A stretch of 37,937 nt of DNA from Chara braunii (taxonomy: Eukaryota > Streptophyta > Charophyceae > Charales > Characeae), in the NCBI GenBank assembly GCA_003427395.1, contig BFEA01000222.1:383855-421791 (forward strand). Reading direction: 5' to 3'. How positions within the stretch are numbered: position 1 is the first letter of the stretch; each line of letters opens with the position of its first letter. Made by a program: the position numbers and the translations under genes. Positions 36,461 to 37,937 of the stretch are shown here, in pieces. Under the pieces are notes generated by a model that searched no databases, was not told the DNA's origin, and was given only the letters and a program-made list of their open reading frames with translations.

Positions 36461-37011
36461 GATACCATGTGTCTGACCAGGGTCTCCACATGGACGACGC
36501 GAAGATCACTACTATTGCGGAGTGACCCGTTTCCACATCCGTCAAGCAGCTTCGCAATTTCCTAGGTCTCACTCGTTACTATAGTAATTTCATCCGGGGA
36601 TACACTAGGTATTCCTATGTCCTTACCTCCACCTTCCTCTGAAAGAACCCATCGTGGTTTTGGACACCCCTCTGCAAGGACGTCTTTCGCGCCCTCAAGA
36701 AGGCGCTAACTTGTGCGCCGGTTCTTCGCCTCCCCGATTTTGATCGTCCCTTCATAGTCACCACTGATACGTTAGATTTTGCAGTAGGAGTTGTATTTTC
36801 CCAGGTGTTTCCCTCTCCTCCTGATTCACCTTATCTCCGTGTTCCCCACTTCCCCCCCCCTCCTCCTAACACTGCTTGTCGACTGACTGTTATCCTCCCA
36901 CCACTTCCCTCCATTGACAGTCCTCCTGTCACTTACTCCCTGACCATCGCGGAGGATGGGACTGTTGAGGCTTGTGTCGGGGATTGCCCGATCGCTTTCT
37001 ACTCCCGTTAG
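36430..37011 (+). pseudogene. pol: Element D RT thumb/connection and RNase H with insert
   Basis: This frame reads [20 protein letters not shown] and KQLRNFLGLTRYY, with TGAs at 36523-36525 and 36640-36642, both probably from Trp TGG. RNase H begins with FIVTTDTLDFAVGVVFSQ. About 60 Pro-rich residues (VFPSPPDSPYL... to ...VEACVGDC) then separate it from PIAFYSR, where A to C have only a few residues. A TAG at 37009-37011 follows. Confidence 0.78.
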
Positions 37012-37427
37012 CTACTGTCTGTCGAGATAAACTACAATGTTGATGAGCGTGAGGTTCTCGCAGTAGTTTATGCTACCCGACATGGCGTCATTATCTACAC
37101 GGGGCGCTCTTTACAGTGCACACGGACAACTCAGTTGTCCAGGCTTTCCTCACGAAGCCCAAACTTTCCCCTCGACAGGCAGGCTGGTGGCATGATTTAT
37201 CCGAGTTTAGTTTCACCACTCGGCCTATCAAGGGTGAAACAAACCACGTCGTTGATGCCTTGTCCCGCCGTCCTTACCACAATCAGAAACCTATCCACCT
37301 TGCTGCCATCTCGGTCACCATCATGGATCGGTCGATGATCGATGCATATCGCACTCAGTACCGCCACTGTCCGGATTATCGCGTCATCCCCGCGACACTT
37401 CGGAGTGGCAAGACCGTTCCTTCATAG
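37012..37427 (+). pseudogene. pol: Element D RNase H C-terminal part
   Basis: After the stop the frame continues VEINYNVDEREVLAVVYATRHG. A shift near 37110 leads to HTDNSVVQAFLTKPKLSPRQ and the final RNase H motif ETNHVVDALSRRPY in the 37116-37427 frame. It ends at a TAG. Confidence 0.78.
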
Positions 37428-37448
37428 TCCCTCGGTGAGAACGGTCTC

Positions 37449-37861
37449 ATGTACTGGCATGATAGATCTGGTAAGCTAGAACCACGTATATGCGTTCCCT
37501 CCACTGGACAGATCCGTGTCCAGGCCGTTGCAGAGTTCCATGACCAGGCAGTTGTCGGTCATATGGGCTCCCACAAGACATTGGCTCGTGTTTGCCGCCT
37601 ATACGTCTGGCCGAAGTCCAAGGACTTTTCGTCAAAGCCTACGTCCAGGAGTGTCCTACCTGCCTAGAGGTGAACACTGTGAACCACCTTCCCTATGGGT
37701 TACTTCAGCCCGTACCGATACCTGGGGGTCGTTGGTTGTCCATCTCGATGGATTTTGTTGGTCCCCTCTGCCCACCCACTGAGCGCGGTCATGTTGCTAT
37801 CTTGGTCATCGTCGATCGCTTCACGAAGTGTGCATGTTTTGTCCTGTGCCGCTATCGCTAG
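37449..37861 (+). pseudogene. pol: Element D integrase, N-terminal part, truncated
   Basis: 37449-37667 has the zinc-binding His pair (EFHDQAVVGHMGSHKTLARV). A frameshift near 37620 moves the Cys pair (CPTCLEV) and the core start (SMDFVGPL with the first catalytic Asp; VDRFTKCACFV) to the 37592-37861 frame. The similarity to integrase ends near 37858, so the core's other acidic residues are lost or lie elsewhere. Confidence 0.82.
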
Positions 37862-37937
37862 GGTTTTCACGCGGGGATCCCCGGGGCCCAAGCCGGGGTA
37901 GGGGTTTCACCCCGAACCCCCGCCCCTGCCAAAACAC
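37862..37937. other. GC-rich block sequence at right edge
   Basis: These 76 bp are built of G-runs and C-runs (CGGGGATCCCCGGGGCCC, GGGGTAGGGGTTTCACCCC). They are unlike element D and could be the start of another repeat. Too short to identify. Confidence 0.6.

Larger units (their letters stand above)
32927..37858 (+). mobile_element. Element D: third Ty3-type element, heavily mutated, truncated
   Basis: Gag, zinc knuckle, protease, RT, RNase H and the first part of integrase follow in Ty3/gypsy order. No LTR, primer site or polypurine tract is seen. Coding similarity stops near 37858, within integrase, where GC-rich sequence begins. It has many stops and frameshifts and an altered RT active site. 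Confidence 0.88.

Overview
The window is 38 kb of eukaryotic repeat DNA. I see no host gene, RNA gene, bacterial gene or CRISPR array. It holds a run of decayed retrotransposons: one non-LTR (LINE) fragment, three Ty3/gypsy elements with LTRs (A, B and C), a 2.6 kb LTR-like insertion nested inside B, and a fourth Ty3-type element (D) without recognisable LTRs. Three of the four Ty3 elements carry a chromodomain or its remnant after the integrase, so they are chromoviruses. Methionine-tRNA-type primer sites, the chromoviruses and plant-type telomere-like TTTAGGG motifs suggest a green-lineage genome. A charophyte alga such as Chara is my best guess, but this is inference. N bases show a draft assembly.

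Layout. 1-1715 (-): LINE fragment, an ORF1-like tail and a frameshifted endonuclease, abutting a truncated LTR. 1705-11131 (-): element A, read right to left as 5' LTR (9795-11131), primer site, 1.4 kb leader, gag, zinc knuckle, protease, RT/RNase H, integrase/chromodomain, polypurine tract and truncated 3' LTR. 11132-11260: short spacer. 11261-23464 (+): element B, same family as A in the opposite orientation, with both LTRs (about 1.37 kb) and gag split by the 14388-16944 insertion. 23698-32533 (+): element C, a second chromovirus family with 0.87-0.94 kb LTRs. 32927-37858 (+): element D, a third family, riddled with stops and cut off near the right edge by GC-rich DNA.

How the parts work together. 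In a live element the LTR promoter makes one RNA. Gag forms particles, and protease, RT, RNase H and integrase copy the RNA and insert it. The chromodomain is thought to steer insertion to particular chromatin. No copy here is intact. A has the best pol but lacks the end of RNase H and has Asp at the integrase Glu position. B has lost the segment with the first integrase Asp. C has frameshifts and stops. D has an RT box changed from YLDD to YLDN.

Most interesting signals: (1) a GGGAAAC -1 frameshift heptamer in A and B in the correct register to join gag to protease, with a hairpin 11 nt downstream in both; (2) the 2557 bp insertion in B, with TG...CA ends and a 4 bp target duplication, packed with a dozen or more inverted repeats (stems up to 18 bp) and a 26 bp minisatellite; (3) a folded, telomere-like sequence just after the primer site in A and B; (4) the back-to-back arrangement of A and B.
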